Shown: positions 30,503 to 43,974, numbered from the stretch's first letter. The stretch is DNA of 64,000 bases from Sulfitobacter sp. LCG007 (GCF_040801785.1 NZ_CP161805.1:2232001-2296000); one strand, 5' to 3'. A program made the numbers and translations. The notes: generated from the sequence alone by a model not told the origin.

Positions 30503-31684
30503 TCAGGTTGAGTACACATTGCCATGGTCGCGCGTCAAGTGCGCTGCGAAGAACCCGTCGCCATCCGCGTCGGGAAGAAAGCGCTGGGTGCTCACGCAGC
30601 GCCAGTCGGGATGATCAGCGAGGAAACGGTCGATCCGCGCGGAATTCTCGCATTCGAGGACCGAGCAGGTAACGTAGACCAGCAGACCGCGCGCTGCGAC
30701 GATTCGAGAGGCCGTGTCGAGAATACTGTCCTGCACGACGTTGAGCGCGCTCAGCCGTGCGGCGTCGAGGGACCATTTGCCCTCGGGTGCGCGACGCCAT
30801 GCGCCACTGCCCGAACAGGGCGCGTCGCAGAGCACCAGGTCGTAGGGCGCGCTCTGCGCGGCCTGCTTGCCGGAAACCTGCCGGATCTCGACCCCCGCCC
30901 GCGCGGCGCGCGCTGGCAGGTCGCGCATTCGGCGCGGATCGGCATCGTGGGCGTCGATTCGGCGGTCCGGATCCATCGCCAGCGCCAGGGCCTTGCCACC
31001 TCCGCCCGCGCAATAATCGAGCACGCGTCCTCCCGGCGGCAAACCCGCGATTGCCGCCTGCGAGGACGCATCCTGCAATTCCACCCACCCGTCGCGATAT
31101 GCCCGCGCGTTGCGCAGCCTGCCGGCGCCCTCGGTGACGGTCAGCGCGGTCGCGGCGCGCGGATTGGGGCGGACCTCTATCCCTTCGGCTGCAAGCGCCG
31201 CGCCGGCGCCCGCGAGATCGGTCTTGCGAAGATTGACGCGCAGGCTGACGGGGGCGCGCTTCTGAAGCAGTCCCGCGATTTCGCCGGCCTGCGCGCCCAG
31301 AGAGAGCGTGAATTCGGGCAGGATCCAGTCCGGCAGGTTCCAGGCCTCGGCTTTTCCGAGGCCGCGCGCCTTTGGATTGGTTTCGTCCGGGCCGAGCGGG
31401 GCCGGTGCGTGGCCCTCGCCGGTAAAAAGGCTTTCCGGGGGCACACCTTCGATGCGAAGCAGCCCGAGCATCAGCGCCCTGCCCGTCTCGCCACCTCCAA
31501 GCGCGGCGGCGGCGCGCTTGCGGCGCAGGACGTCGAAGACATGATCGCGCACGGCGGCACGGTCCTTCGATCCGGCGAAGCGGCTGCGCCGCGCCCACTG
31601 CGTGAGGGCCTGCTCGGCAGCGACGCCTCCCGAGATCGTGTCGAGGACTTCGATCGCCGCCTGTACGCGGGCGCCCGGGGTCAT
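30503..31684 (-). CDS. RsmB/NOP-family rRNA m5C methyltransferase
   Basis: SAM-dependent 5-methylcytosine RNA methyltransferase of 393 residues. Seen: an NusB-like N-terminal part (QAAIEVLDTISGGVAAEQAL), a motif-I region VLDYCAGGGGKALALAMDPD, the catalytic Pro-Cys in LVLCDAPCSGSGAWRRAPEG and the second cysteine in GLLVYVTCSVLECENSARI. The target is probably 16S rRNA, by similarity to RsmB. It sits between guaB and cckA on the same strand, 43 bp after guaB. Confidence 0.92.
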   Translation of the reverse strand: MTPGARVQAAIEVLDTISGGVAAEQALTQWARRSRFAGSKDRAAVRDHVFDVLRRKRAAAALGGGETGRALMLGLLRIEGVPPESLFTGEGHAPAPLGPDETNPKARGLGKAEAWNLPDWILPEFTLSLGAQAGEIAGLLQKRAPVSLRVNLRKTDLAGAGAALAAEGIEVRPNPRAATALTVTEGAGRLRNARAYRDGWVELQDASSQAAIAGLPPGGRVLDYCAGGGGKALALAMDPDRRIDAHDADPRRMRDLPARAARAGVEIRQVSGKQAAQSAPYDLVLCDAPCSGSGAWRRAPEGKWSLDAARLSALNVVQDSILDTASRIVAARGLLVYVTCSVLECENSARIDRFLADHPDWRCVSTQRFLPDADGDGFFAAHLTRDHGNVYST

Positions 31685-31727
31685 CGGCCGGGCTCCGACG
31701 CGGGATGCGAGCCTTGCGAAACCAAGG

Positions 31728-33480
<1,753 letters not shown>

Positions 33481-35514
33481 ATGACAACCGACCCCCTCGT
33501 GCTCTTCACGCCCTCGGGCAAGCGCGGACGTTTTCCGGTGGGAACGCCGGTGCTGACCGCCGCGCGCCAGCTCGGGGTCGACCTCGACTCGGTCTGCGGC
33601 GGGCGCGGCATCTGCTCGAAATGCCAGGTCAGCCCGGGTTATGGAACGTTTTCCAAGCACGGGATAACCGTTGGCCCGGATGCGCTGTCGCCCTGGAACG
33701 CGGCCGAGCAGCGCTACAAGGACAAGCGCGGTATGATCGAGGGGCGCCGGCTGGGCTGCCAGGCGGCCATCCAGGGCGATGTGGTGATCGACGTTCCGCC
33801 CGAGAGCCAGGTGCACCGTCAGGTCGTGCGCAAACGCGCCGAAGCGCGGCAGATAACGCTCGACCCATCCGTGCGGCTTTTCTACGTCGAGGTGGCCGAG
33901 CCCGACATGCACGAGCCCAGCGGCGACCTCGAGCGCCTGCGCGCCGCGCTTTCCGAGCAATGGGAACTCGAGGATGTCGCAGCGGACCTCAATGTGCTGC
34001 AGCAGATGCAGCCCGTGCTGCGCAAGGGGGGCTGGAAGGTCACAGTGGCGGTCCATCTCGGTCATGCGGGCGCAACGCCGCGGATATTGCAGGTCTGGCC
34101 GGGGTATTTCGAGGGCCCGCTCTACGGGATGGCCGTCGATCTCGGGTCGACCACCATCGCGGCGCATCTGTGCGACCTGTCTACCGGAGAGGTTCTGGCA
34201 TCATCGGGTGTGATGAACCCGCAGATCCGGTTCGGCGAGGATCTGATGAGCCGGGTCAGCTATGCGATGATGAACAAGGGAGGCGCCGCCGAGATGACGC
34301 GGGTCGTGCGCGAGGCGATGCGCGCCCTCTTCGCCGATATCGCGACGGAAGCGGGCATCGAGCGCGGCCTGATCGTCGATGCAGTCTTCGTGTGCAATCC
34401 CGTCATGCATCACCTCTTCCTGGGCATCGACCCCTATGAGCTGGGCCAGGCCCCCTTCGCGCTGGCGACAAATGCCGCGCTGAACCTGCGGGCGGAGGAA
34501 CTGGGGCTCGATATCCACCCCTCTGCCCGCGTCTATCTGCTGCCCTGCATCGCGGGCCATGTGGGCGCCGATGCCGCCGCCGTCGCGCTGTCGGAGGCGC
34601 CCGAGAAATCCGAGGATCTGGTGCTGGTGGTGGATGTGGGCACCAATGCCGAGATCCTGCTCGGCAATCGCGAGAAGGTCCTCGCCTGCTCCTCGCCTAC
34701 CGGTCCCGCCTTCGAGGGCGCGCAGATCAGCTCGGGCCAGCGCGCCGCCCCCGGCGCCATCGAGCGGGTCGAGATCGACCCCGCGACCAAGGTGGCGCGC
34801 TTCCGCGTGATCGGCTCCGATCTGTGGTCGGACGAGGAAGGGTTTGACGAGGCGACCGCGGTCACGGGCATCACCGGCATCTGCGGGTCGGGCATCATCG
34901 AGATGGTGGCCGAGATGCGCCTGAACGGCATTGTCGATGCCAGCGGTCTGATCGGATCGCCCGAACAGACCGGATCGGCGAATTGCTTTCTCGACGGTCG
35001 CACCAACAGCTACCTCGTCCATGACGCCAGTGCGCAGGGCGGTCCCCGCATCACCGTGACCAACCGCGACATCCGCGAGATCCAGATGGCCAAGGCCGCG
35101 CTCTATTCCGGGGCACGCCTGCTGATGGACAAGTTCGGGGTCGAGAAAGTGGATCGCGTCGTGCTCGCCGGGGCGTTCGGGGCGCATATCAGTCCGAAGC
35201 ACGCGATGGTCATCGGCATGATTCCCGATGCTCCGCTGGACAAGGTCACCTCGGCCGGGAACGCCGCTGGAACCGGCGCGCGCATCGCATTGCTCAATCG
35301 GGCGGCCCGGACCGAAATCGAAGCCACCGTGAAGGCGATCCACAAGGTCGAGACAGCCATCGAGCCGCGTTTTCAGGAGCATTTCGTAAATGCATCGGCG
35401 ATGCCAAACGCGGTCGATCCTTTCCCGATCCTAAATTCGATCGTCGCCCTGCCGGAGGTGAGCTTCAACACCGGCGGCAGCGAGGGCGGCGGACGCAGGC
35501 GCAGGCGCGGCTGA
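33481..35514 (+). CDS. RamA/RACo-like ferredoxin-ASKHA corrinoid-protein reactivator
   Basis: A 677-residue protein. An N-terminal 2Fe-2S ferredoxin domain has cysteines in DSVCGGRGICSKC (C39, C45, C48) and C93 in GRRLGCQA; a linker domain follows; then an ASKHA ATPase-like domain (MAVDLGSTTIAAHLCDLS, the LVVDVGTNAEILLG phosphate loop, VTGITGICGSGIIEMVAEMR, VVLAGAFGAHISP). Such proteins reductively activate corrinoid proteins used by methyltransferases. The tail GGGRRRRRG is basic. No corrinoid protein or methyltransferase of that pathway is adjacent; the SAM methyltransferase after it is unrelated. The ATG at 33481 has AAGGAAC before it; a longer upstream reading is not supported. Confidence 0.88.
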   Translation: MTTDPLVLFTPSGKRGRFPVGTPVLTAARQLGVDLDSVCGGRGICSKCQVSPGYGTFSKHGITVGPDALSPWNAAEQRYKDKRGMIEGRRLGCQAAIQGDVVIDVPPESQVHRQVVRKRAEARQITLDPSVRLFYVEVAEPDMHEPSGDLERLRAALSEQWELEDVAADLNVLQQMQPVLRKGGWKVTVAVHLGHAGATPRILQVWPGYFEGPLYGMAVDLGSTTIAAHLCDLSTGEVLASSGVMNPQIRFGEDLMSRVSYAMMNKGGAAEMTRVVREAMRALFADIATEAGIERGLIVDAVFVCNPVMHHLFLGIDPYELGQAPFALATNAALNLRAEELGLDIHPSARVYLLPCIAGHVGADAAAVALSEAPEKSEDLVLVVDVGTNAEILLGNREKVLACSSPTGPAFEGAQISSGQRAAPGAIERVEIDPATKVARFRVIGSDLWSDEEGFDEATAVTGITGICGSGIIEMVAEMRLNGIVDASGLIGSPEQTGSANCFLDGRTNSYLVHDASAQGGPRITVTNRDIREIQMAKAALYSGARLLMDKFGVEKVDRVVLAGAFGAHISPKHAMVIGMIPDAPLDKVTSAGNAAGTGARIALLNRAARTEIEATVKAIHKVETAIEPRFQEHFVNASAMPNAVDPFPILNSIVALPEVSFNTGGSEGGGRRRRRG

Positions 35515-35592
35515 ACGGGTGAGGGACTCTCGACTTTCCGCGTCCTCTCCTCCTAGTCTTCGTGACGAATGCGATCGCGGGGAGACGGTCAC

Positions 35593-36444
35593 GTGAGCGA
35601 CGGGCAAAGCGCCGACCAGGAAGAATACTGGAACTCCGGGGCCGGGCAGCAATGGGTCCGCCTGGCACCCATGCTCGATGCCACCATGCAGCCCGTGCTG
35701 GATGTCTTGCTGAGCGCTGCCGCGCTCGTGCCCGGGGAGCGCGTGCTCGACGTGGGTTGCGGCACCGGCGCGAGCCTGCGACAGGCAGCCGAAGCCGTGA
35801 GCCCCACGGGCCTCGCAACCGGCGCCGACATCTCGCGCACGATGCTCGAAGCGGCGGCGGAGCGGATCCGCGATCTGCCACAGGCCCGCACGCTGCTGGC
35901 CGACGTCGCGCGCCACGACTTCGGCGAGGAACGGGCTGACGCCATGATCTCGCGCTTCGGCGTAATGTTCTTCGAAGACACGCCCGCCGCCTTCGCCAAT
36001 ATCGCACGCGGGCTCCGGCCCGGGGGCCGGATGGTCTTTGCCGCCTGGGGCCCGGTGGAGGAAAATCCATGGTTCACCTCGCCCGCACAGGCGGCCAAGA
36101 CCGTGCTCAGTGCCCCGCCCTCCGTCGATCCGGATGACCCCGGCCCCTTTGCCTTCCGCCACATTCCCCGCGTCGTCGCGATGCTCGATGCTGCGGGGCT
36201 GGTTGAAATCGAAGGTCGCGCCGTCGCGCTCGATCTGACGCCGGCCGGCGATCTCGCCGAAGTCGCGGGTGTCAGCACCCTGGTGGGACCTGCGCAGCGC
36301 GCCATCGCCCATTTCGAGGCGGACGACGTTCAGGTGGAAGCCGTCAGGCGAGAAATAGAGGCACGCTTCGCAGGGTTCGTCGGCCCGCAGGGCGTCCGCA
36401 TCCCGGCGATGATCAACCTCTTCCGTGCAAGGGTAGCGGTATAG
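35593..36444 (+). CDS. Class-I SAM-dependent methyltransferase
   Basis: A methyltransferase of about 283 residues. Seen: EEYWNSGAGQQWVRLAPMLD at the start, motif I VLDVGCGTGASLRQAAEAV, the acidic post-I residue in ATGADISRTML, and FGVMFFEDTPAAFANIARGL with PGGRMVFAAWG. It resembles UbiE-like small-molecule methyltransferases; substrate unknown. I favour the GTG at 35593, with GGGGAG about 10 bases before, over an ATG at 35569. Its stop overlaps the next start by one base. Confidence 0.85.
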   Translation: MSDGQSADQEEYWNSGAGQQWVRLAPMLDATMQPVLDVLLSAAALVPGERVLDVGCGTGASLRQAAEAVSPTGLATGADISRTMLEAAAERIRDLPQARTLLADVARHDFGEERADAMISRFGVMFFEDTPAAFANIARGLRPGGRMVFAAWGPVEENPWFTSPAQAAKTVLSAPPSVDPDDPGPFAFRHIPRVVAMLDAAGLVEIEGRAVALDLTPAGDLAEVAGVSTLVGPAQRAIAHFEADDVQVEAVRREIEARFAGFVGPQGVRIPAMINLFRARVAV

Positions 36445-37742
36445 TGCAACGAAAAACGAGCGACGCGCACGGTTTCCTCCGCAATCTTTTCCACCGCGCG
36501 GTCGAGGTAGCAGACCCGATGCGGTCGCTGGCCTCTTGCCTTCCTGCGAAGCCCGAAGGGCGTGTCGTGGTCGTGGGCGCCGGAAAGGCCTCGGCCCGCA
36601 TGGCCGAAGCGGTCGAAGCCGCCTGGGGTCCCTGCGAAGGAATTGTCATCACGCGCTACGGCTACGCCCGTTCCTGCCGGGGCATCGAGATCGTCGAGGC
36701 CGCGCATCCGGTTCCTGACGCTGCCGGTGTAGCGGCCACGCGACGCATGCTGGACCTTCTGGATGGACTCGGAGAAGAGGATTTCGTCCTCGCACTCATC
36801 TCCGGCGGTGCCTCGGCGCTGCTGATCGCGCCCTCGGGCGACATCACGCTGGCGGAGAAACAGGCCGTCAACGCCGCCCTTCTCGCCTCCGGCGCGCCCA
36901 TCGGGCAGATGAACCTGCTCAGAAAGCACCTCAGCCGGGTCAAGGGAGGCCAGCTTGCCACCGCCGCCTACCCGGCCCGAATGCTGTCGCTGATGATCTC
37001 GGACGTGCCCGGCGACGATCCCGCCTTCATCGGATCCGGCCCCACCGTCGGCGATGCCTCGACACCGACCGACGCCCGCGCGGTGCTCGACCGCTGGGGA
37101 ATCGACGCACCCCCCAGCGTGACGGCGGCGCTTGCGGGGCCAAGCGGAGTTGTGCCGCCCGGAGATCCCCGTCTGTCACGGGTCGAGAACGTGATCTACG
37201 CCGCCCCCTCGCAGTCGCTCGCCGCCGCCGCCGAGATGGCCCGCGCCGCGGGCTGCGAGGTGCGCGTGCTGGGCGACGCGATCGAGGGCGAGGCTCGCGA
37301 GGTGGCCAGCGCGCAGGCTGCAATGGCAGTCGAGCTGGCCGCCGGGCGAGGTCCCGGCGCCCCCCCGCTGCTGCTGCTTTCGGGAGGCGAGCTGACCGTG
37401 ACCCGCAGCGGAGACGGCATCGGCGGACCCAACGCCGAATTCTGCCTCGCCCTTGCCATCGCGCTGGACGGCGCAGCCCACATCTCCGCGCTTGCCTGCG
37501 ATACGGACGGCGTGGACGGCGCAGCGGAAGTTGCGGGCGCGCTCATAGGGCCAGACACCCTCGCACATGCCGCGACCGCTGGGCTCGACGCCTCCGAAGC
37601 GCTGGCGCGAAACGACGCCCACCGCTTCTTCGAGGCCATCGGGTCGCAGGTCGTCACCGGCCCGACACTGACCAACGTGAACGATTTCCGCGCCATCCTG
37701 ATCGGCACGCCTCCGTCCCCCGCACGCCCTCCCCAACCTTAA
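36444..37742 (+). CDS. Glycerate 2-kinase (MOFRL/DUF4147 family)
   Basis: Phosphorylates glycerate in the serine-cycle or glyoxylate route. 432 residues. Seen: VVVVGAGKASARMAEAVEAA, HPVPDAAGVAATRRMLDLL, LISGGASALLIAPSGDITL, RKHLSRVKGGQLA, and the MOFRL domain end LALAIALDGAAHISALACDT with DGVDGAAEVAGA. The GTG start overlaps the methyltransferase stop (TAGTG), so the two are coupled. Confidence 0.92.
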   Translation: MQRKTSDAHGFLRNLFHRAVEVADPMRSLASCLPAKPEGRVVVVGAGKASARMAEAVEAAWGPCEGIVITRYGYARSCRGIEIVEAAHPVPDAAGVAATRRMLDLLDGLGEEDFVLALISGGASALLIAPSGDITLAEKQAVNAALLASGAPIGQMNLLRKHLSRVKGGQLATAAYPARMLSLMISDVPGDDPAFIGSGPTVGDASTPTDARAVLDRWGIDAPPSVTAALAGPSGVVPPGDPRLSRVENVIYAAPSQSLAAAAEMARAAGCEVRVLGDAIEGEAREVASAQAAMAVELAAGRGPGAPPLLLLSGGELTVTRSGDGIGGPNAEFCLALAIALDGAAHISALACDTDGVDGAAEVAGALIGPDTLAHAATAGLDASEALARNDAHRFFEAIGSQVVTGPTLTNVNDFRAILIGTPPSPARPPQP

Positions 37743-37800
37743 CGCGCCGCCGAATCCCCTTGATCCGCCCGGACCCGGAGTGCTACTCAGCGCAGGCCCG

Positions 37801-37874
37801 GCGGGTATGGTGAAAAGGTATCACGAAAGCTTCCCAAGCTTCAGTTGAGGGTTCGATTCCCTCTACCCGCTCCA
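37801..37874 (+). tRNA. tRNA-Gly (anticodon CCC)
   Basis: A 74-nt cloverleaf: acceptor GCGGGTA/TACCCGC, anticodon loop TTCCCAA (CCC, reading GGG), T-arm GAGGG-TTCGATT-CCCTC, discriminator T and encoded CCA. Confidence 0.95.
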
Positions 37875-37976
37875 GCCGAACACTCAATCCGATGATACTT
37901 CCGCAGGCCGTCGCCCTGGAAGGCGATGACGCGGCTTGTCCATTGCCCCGCTTGCGGCGGGACATGGCGGAAGGCA

Positions 37977-39605
<1,629 letters not shown>

Positions 39606-39731
39606 CTCCCTCCGGTTTCCGCGTGCCCCGTCGCCTTGCGCCGGCGCGCCCGCTCCCTGTGACCAGCCTGCACGCGCTGCGTTCGTCTGACAAGTATTGG
39701 CAAGGGGCCTGGCAACGGCTATCCGAAGGCG

Positions 39732-40214
39732 ATGGAGCTACGCTATCACACCCCGCTTTCGGCAGAGGAACAGCGCGCATTCGGGATAGAGCCGCCCGCT
39801 CCGCTTGCCATGGCCGACCAGGTGCGGTTCTCGGAACTCGATGCGCTGCAGCACGTGAACAATGCCGTCTACATGGAGTGGTTCGAACGCCTGCGGGTCC
39901 GATATGCGCAGGAATACGGGCTTTCGCGCCAAGGTGAGGACAACGGCAATCCCCGCATCGTCATCCGCTCGGGCACGATCCATTACCGGCAGGAAATGCT
40001 GATGGACGAGAGCTACGTCACCACCTGCGGCTGCACGGCATACCGGAACACCTCGTTCTCGCTGGCGCAGAGGCTCTGGTCCGGGGGCACCCTTCGGGCG
40101 ACATTCGACTGCGTCGTCGTATTGCTGAAGCCTGACGGAAGCGGACGTTTCGCCTTGCCAGAGGTGCTGAAGAAACGTTTCGCCGAGCTGGACCAGGCGG
40201 TGTCCGAAGGGTGA
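39732..40214 (+). CDS. Acyl-CoA thioesterase, 4HBT hotdog family
   Basis: A 160-residue hotdog-fold thioesterase. Seen: VRFSELDALQHVNNAVYMEW, equivalent to the D-x-D/x-x-x-H-V-N-N motif of 4-hydroxybenzoyl-CoA-type thioesterases, then FERLRVRYAQEYGL and RQEMLMDESYVTTCGCTAYR. It is divergent from the acyl-CoA ligase by 126 bp; the two may act on related acyl-CoAs. Confidence 0.87.
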   Translation: MELRYHTPLSAEEQRAFGIEPPAPLAMADQVRFSELDALQHVNNAVYMEWFERLRVRYAQEYGLSRQGEDNGNPRIVIRSGTIHYRQEMLMDESYVTTCGCTAYRNTSFSLAQRLWSGGTLRATFDCVVVLLKPDGSGRFALPEVLKKRFAELDQAVSEG

Positions 40215-40221
40215 TGTTCCC

Positions 40222-40247
40222 GTAAGGTGCGCCCTGGCGCACCCTAC
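40222..40247. repeat. Interspersed palindrome, copy 2, after the thioesterase
   Basis: GTAAGGTGCGC-CCTG-GCGCACCCTAC, 26 bp, between the convergent thioesterase and pgi stops (7 and 3 bp from them). Same stem as the copies at 21937-21962 and 53209-53233; it may end both transcripts. Confidence 0.8.
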
Positions 40248-40250
40248 CGC

Positions 40251-41852
40251 TCAGGTCCGGTGTCCGAGCACGAATTCCACCAGCTGAGCCGTGGATCCGT
40301 CCCGATCGCCCGAGGACTCCTTGCCCTCGACCACGGGCTGGAGCGACGTGGCGAGTTCCTTGCCCAGTTCGACGCCCCACTGGTCGAACGAGTTGATGCC
40401 CAGGATCGCGCCCTCGACAAAGACCCTGTGCTCGTAAAGCGCCACGATGGCGCCCAGCGTGAACGGATCGAGCTGTGGATAGATCAGCGTCGTCGACGGC
40501 CGGTTGCCCGGAAAAACGCGATGGCGCGCCTGCCTTTCCAGCTCGTCGCCCTCGAAGCCCTTCTTCTCCATCATGTCCCTCGCGACCTCGAGCGAGCGAC
40601 CGCGCATCAGCGCCTCGGACTGCGCCAGGCAGTTGGCCACCAGAAGCTGGTGATGATGGGCAAGCTCGGCCTCATGGCCCTGCGCAGCCACCATGAATTC
40701 GCAGGGGATGACCCGGGTGCCCTGATGGATGAGCTGGTAGAAGGCATGCTGGCCGTTGGTCCCCGCCGCGCCCCAGACCACCGGCCCCGACGGGAGATCA
40801 AGCGGAGTCCCGTCCATGGTGACGCCCTTGCCGTTGGATTCCATCTCGAGCTGCTGGAAGTAATCCGGCAGCCGCGCCAGCCGCTGGTCATAGGGCAGCA
40901 CGGCGCGCGTGGCGCAGCCGCAGACCTGGTTGTGCCACATTCCCACCAGCGCCAGCATCGCCGGCATGTTCTCCTCCCACGGAGCCGCACGGAAATGGCG
41001 GTCCATCTCCTGAGCGCCGCGCAGGAAGTTGTCAAACTGACGCGCTCCGATCGCGATCATCAGCGACAACCCGATCGGCCCCCACATGGAATAGCGCCCC
41101 CCGACCCAGTCCTCGAAACCGAAGACGCGCTCGGGCGGGATGCCGAAATCGGCGGTCTTCTGCGCCGCGGTGCTGAGGGCCGCGAACTGTCGCGCCGGAT
41201 CGCCGCCGTTCTCGACCATCCAGGCCTTTGCGGTGCGGGCGTTGGTCATGGTCTCAATGGTGGTGAAGGTCTTGGAGGCCACGATCACCAGCGTCGTCGT
41301 GGCATCGAGCCCCCGAAGGGTATCCGAAACATGCGCGCCATCGACGTTCGAGACGAAATGGCAGCGTGGTCCGTCGTGATAGGGCGACAGCGCCTGTACG
41401 GCCATCGCGGGTCCCAGATCGGAGCCGCCGATACCGATATTGACCACATCCGTGAACATGCCCTCGCGCACGACTTCGGCATATGTCCGCATCCTCTCGA
41501 GCGTCTCGAGCACGCCCGGCATCACGTCCTGACCGTCGACCATGATCCCACCGCCGTCGAGGTTTCGCAGGGCCGTGTGCAGCACCGCCCGTCCCTCGGT
41601 GTCGTTGATCGGGTGACCCTCGAACATCGCCTCGCGCTTGTCCGCGACCCCTGCCGACTCGATCAGGGCGATCAGCGCAGCGCGCGTCGCCGCGTCGATA
41701 TTGGTCTTGGAATAATCGAACAGCATGTCGCCAGCGCGGACGCTGAACGTCTCTGCCCTGCTTTCGCTGTCGAAGAGCGAAAGGATGCTGCGCTCCGCCG
41801 TTTCTGCCCGGCGCGCTTCGAGCGCCTCCCATTCCCTGCTCAGGCGGCCCAA
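40251..41852 (-). CDS. pgi: Glucose-6-phosphate isomerase
   Basis: Interconverts glucose-6-phosphate and fructose-6-phosphate. About 533 residues. Seen: [35 protein letters not shown], the PGI signature region [20 protein letters not shown], the catalytic Glu/His part [20 protein letters not shown], and the lysine in [14 protein letters not shown]. No ATG begins the frame; a TTG at 41852, overlapping the end of pgl by 13 bases, is the best start, implying translational coupling. It is the last gene of zwf-pgl-pgi. Confidence 0.95.
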   Translation of the reverse strand: MGRLSREWEALEARRAETAERSILSLFDSESRAETFSVRAGDMLFDYSKTNIDAATRAALIALIESAGVADKREAMFEGHPINDTEGRAVLHTALRNLDGGGIMVDGQDVMPGVLETLERMRTYAEVVREGMFTDVVNIGIGGSDLGPAMAVQALSPYHDGPRCHFVSNVDGAHVSDTLRGLDATTTLVIVASKTFTTIETMTNARTAKAWMVENGGDPARQFAALSTAAQKTADFGIPPERVFGFEDWVGGRYSMWGPIGLSLMIAIGARQFDNFLRGAQEMDRHFRAAPWEENMPAMLALVGMWHNQVCGCATRAVLPYDQRLARLPDYFQQLEMESNGKGVTMDGTPLDLPSGPVVWGAAGTNGQHAFYQLIHQGTRVIPCEFMVAAQGHEAELAHHHQLLVANCLAQSEALMRGRSLEVARDMMEKKGFEGDELERQARHRVFPGNRPSTTLIYPQLDPFTLGAIVALYEHRVFVEGAILGINSFDQWGVELGKELATSLQPVVEGKESSGDRDGSTAQLVEFVLGHRT

Positions 41853-42511
41853 TGTACCGTCCCCCCTCCGATGACTGCTGCGATAGGTGCCTCCAGCGCG
41901 CCGAGCGTTGCCGACCGTTCCAGCGCCGCGCGCTTGGCCTCGCCGAAGATGACCAGATGCTTGCACATGGCGCCGTCAAGCACCGGGCCGCTCAGCGTGA
42001 CGCGTTGTTCCGGCTGGCTGTCCGGCGACACTGGGACCAGCGCGGGCGCGGCTTCGTCCAGCGCCTCGGACAGACCCGCCGCCCCGGGAAAGAGCGAAGC
42101 CGTGTGCATGTCTTCGCCCATGCCCAGCAGGAGGACAGAAAGCGGCAATTCCGGCAGAAGCTCGTCCGACACCGCGCGGGCGGCCTCCGCGATGCCCATG
42201 CCCTCCCGATAGAAGGGCAGAAATCTCGCGGCGGCGGCCCGATCCGTCAGCAGCCTGTCGCGCACCAGAGCCGCATTCGAGCGCGGATGCGCCTCGGGCA
42301 CCCAGCGCTCGTCCGTCAGCATCACATGCACCCGCGACCAGTCCAGCTCGACAGAGCAGAGCGCATCGAAAAGCGGGCCCGGAGTCGTGCCGCCCGGCAC
42401 GGCAAAGCTTGCGGAATCGTGGCGTTGCAAGCTGCTCCTCAGCTCGCCCGCGAGCATGTTGGCGACGTTTATGACCAGCATCTCGCGGTCCGCGTATTCC
42501 TCGAAATTCAT
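41840..42511 (-). CDS. pgl: 6-phosphogluconolactonase
   Basis: Hydrolyses 6-phosphogluconolactone. 223 residues. Seen: [34 protein letters not shown] (the glucosamine-6-phosphate isomerase-like active-site loop), [17 protein letters not shown] and the C-terminal [19 protein letters not shown]. The ATG at 42511 overlaps the zwf stop as ATGA, which fixes the start 6 codons inside a longer reading. It overlaps pgi by 13 bases. Confidence 0.94.
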   Translation of the reverse strand: MNFEEYADREMLVINVANMLAGELRSSLQRHDSASFAVPGGTTPGPLFDALCSVELDWSRVHVMLTDERWVPEAHPRSNAALVRDRLLTDRAAAARFLPFYREGMGIAEAARAVSDELLPELPLSVLLLGMGEDMHTASLFPGAAGLSEALDEAAPALVPVSPDSQPEQRVTLSGPVLDGAMCKHLVIFGEAKRAALERSATLGALEAPIAAVIGGGTVHWAA

Positions 42512-43974
42512 GGCACCAGCTTCCGCCATTCGCGGCCTTCGCGTTTCAGCAGCTGGTCCGAATCCGTCGGCCCCGCACTGCCGCTGTCATAGGGTTTCGG
42601 CACGTCTCCCCGCCGGGTCCAGCCCTCGATGATCGGATCGGTCCAGGCCCAGGCGGCCTCGACCTCGTCACCGCGCATGAAGAGGGTCTGATTGCCCCGG
42701 ATCACATCCATGATGAGCCTCTCATAGGCCTCGACCTGTTCTGAATTCTCGGGGCCGAGCGCGTCGGCGAATGTCATGTCCAGTGGCACATCGACAAGAC
42801 GCATTCCCCCCGGTCCGGGTTCCTTGATCGTCACCCCGAGGGTGATGCCCTCGTTGGGTTGCAGACGGATCGAAAGCACATTGCGGTGCGATCCCGCTTC
42901 CTCGCCGAAAATCGAATGCGGCGTCTCCTTGAAGACCACGCAGATCTCGCTGGAGCGCGCGATCATCCGCTTGCCGGTGCGCAGGTAGAACGGCGTTCCT
43001 GCCCAACGCCAGTTCGACACCATGGTGCGGATCGCGATGAAGCTTTCCGTCTTCGAGCGCGGATCGTCCACGGCGGTGCGATAGTCGGGATGATCGTCGC
43101 CGTTGCGTCCGGCGTCATACTGCCCCCGAACGATGTGATGGGGCGGCACCGGATCGAGCGCGCGGATTACCTTGAGCTTCTCGTCGCGCACCGCGTCGGG
43201 CGAAAAGCGCGCGGGCGGCTCCATCGCGATCAGGCAGAGAAGTTGCATGAGATGGTTCTGCACCATGTCCCGCATCGCGCCCGACTTGTCGTAATACTCG
43301 CCGCGCCCCCCAACGCCGACGGTCTCGGCCACGGTTATCTGGATATGATCCACATACTGGCTGTTCCACAGCGGCTCGAAAAGCATGTTGCCGAAACGCA
43401 CCGCCATCAGGTTCTGCACCGTCTCCTTGCCGAGATAGTGATCGATCCGGTAGATCTGCGCCTCGTCGAAATATTTCGCCAGCGTCGCGTTGAGCGCCTT
43501 GGCGCTTTCGAGGTCGCGCCCGAAGGGCTTTTCGACCACGATGCGGGCATTGTCGTCCGCCATCCCGTGGCTTTGCAGCTTTTCGGCAAGCTGACCGAAC
43601 AGCGAGGGGGCGACAGAGAAGTAATAGGCCTCGATGCGGTCCTCGCCCGACATCTTCTCCCGCAGTTCCGCCCATCCCTTGTCGCCTTGCGCGTCGATAG
43701 CGACATAATCCACGCGCTGAAGGAAGCTCTTCAGCGCGTCCCCACCGTCCACGGCGTCCGAGGCGAATTCGCCGATCGCCTCGGCCGTGAGATCCCGGAA
43801 CTCATCCGGCGACATGTCGCTGCGCGCCGCGCCGATCACGCGGGCCTCCGGCGGCATCTGCCCGGCGACGAAGCGTCTGAACAACCCCGGGAGGATCTTG
43901 CGGCGGGCAAGGTCGCCGGTCCCGCCGAAGATGACGAGATCGAAGGGATCAACGGGGATTACGCGAGAGACCAT
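42508..43974 (-). CDS. zwf: Glucose-6-phosphate 1-dehydrogenase
   Basis: First enzyme of the Entner-Doudoroff/pentose phosphate routes, making NADPH. 488 residues. Seen: FDLVIFGGTGDLARRKILPG (dinucleotide-binding), VEKPFGRDLESAKALN, the catalytic RIDHYLGKETVQNLMAVRF and RTGKRMIARSSEICVVFK. It leads the zwf-pgl-pgi operon and lies divergent from a radical SAM gene across 204 bp. Marine roseobacters rely on the Entner-Doudoroff route for hexoses, which fits. Confidence 0.97.
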   Translation of the reverse strand: MVSRVIPVDPFDLVIFGGTGDLARRKILPGLFRRFVAGQMPPEARVIGAARSDMSPDEFRDLTAEAIGEFASDAVDGGDALKSFLQRVDYVAIDAQGDKGWAELREKMSGEDRIEAYYFSVAPSLFGQLAEKLQSHGMADDNARIVVEKPFGRDLESAKALNATLAKYFDEAQIYRIDHYLGKETVQNLMAVRFGNMLFEPLWNSQYVDHIQITVAETVGVGGRGEYYDKSGAMRDMVQNHLMQLLCLIAMEPPARFSPDAVRDEKLKVIRALDPVPPHHIVRGQYDAGRNGDDHPDYRTAVDDPRSKTESFIAIRTMVSNWRWAGTPFYLRTGKRMIARSSEICVVFKETPHSIFGEEAGSHRNVLSIRLQPNEGITLGVTIKEPGPGGMRLVDVPLDMTFADALGPENSEQVEAYERLIMDVIRGNQTLFMRGDEVEAAWAWTDPIIEGWTRRGDVPKPYDSGSAGPTDSDQLLKREGREWRKLVP

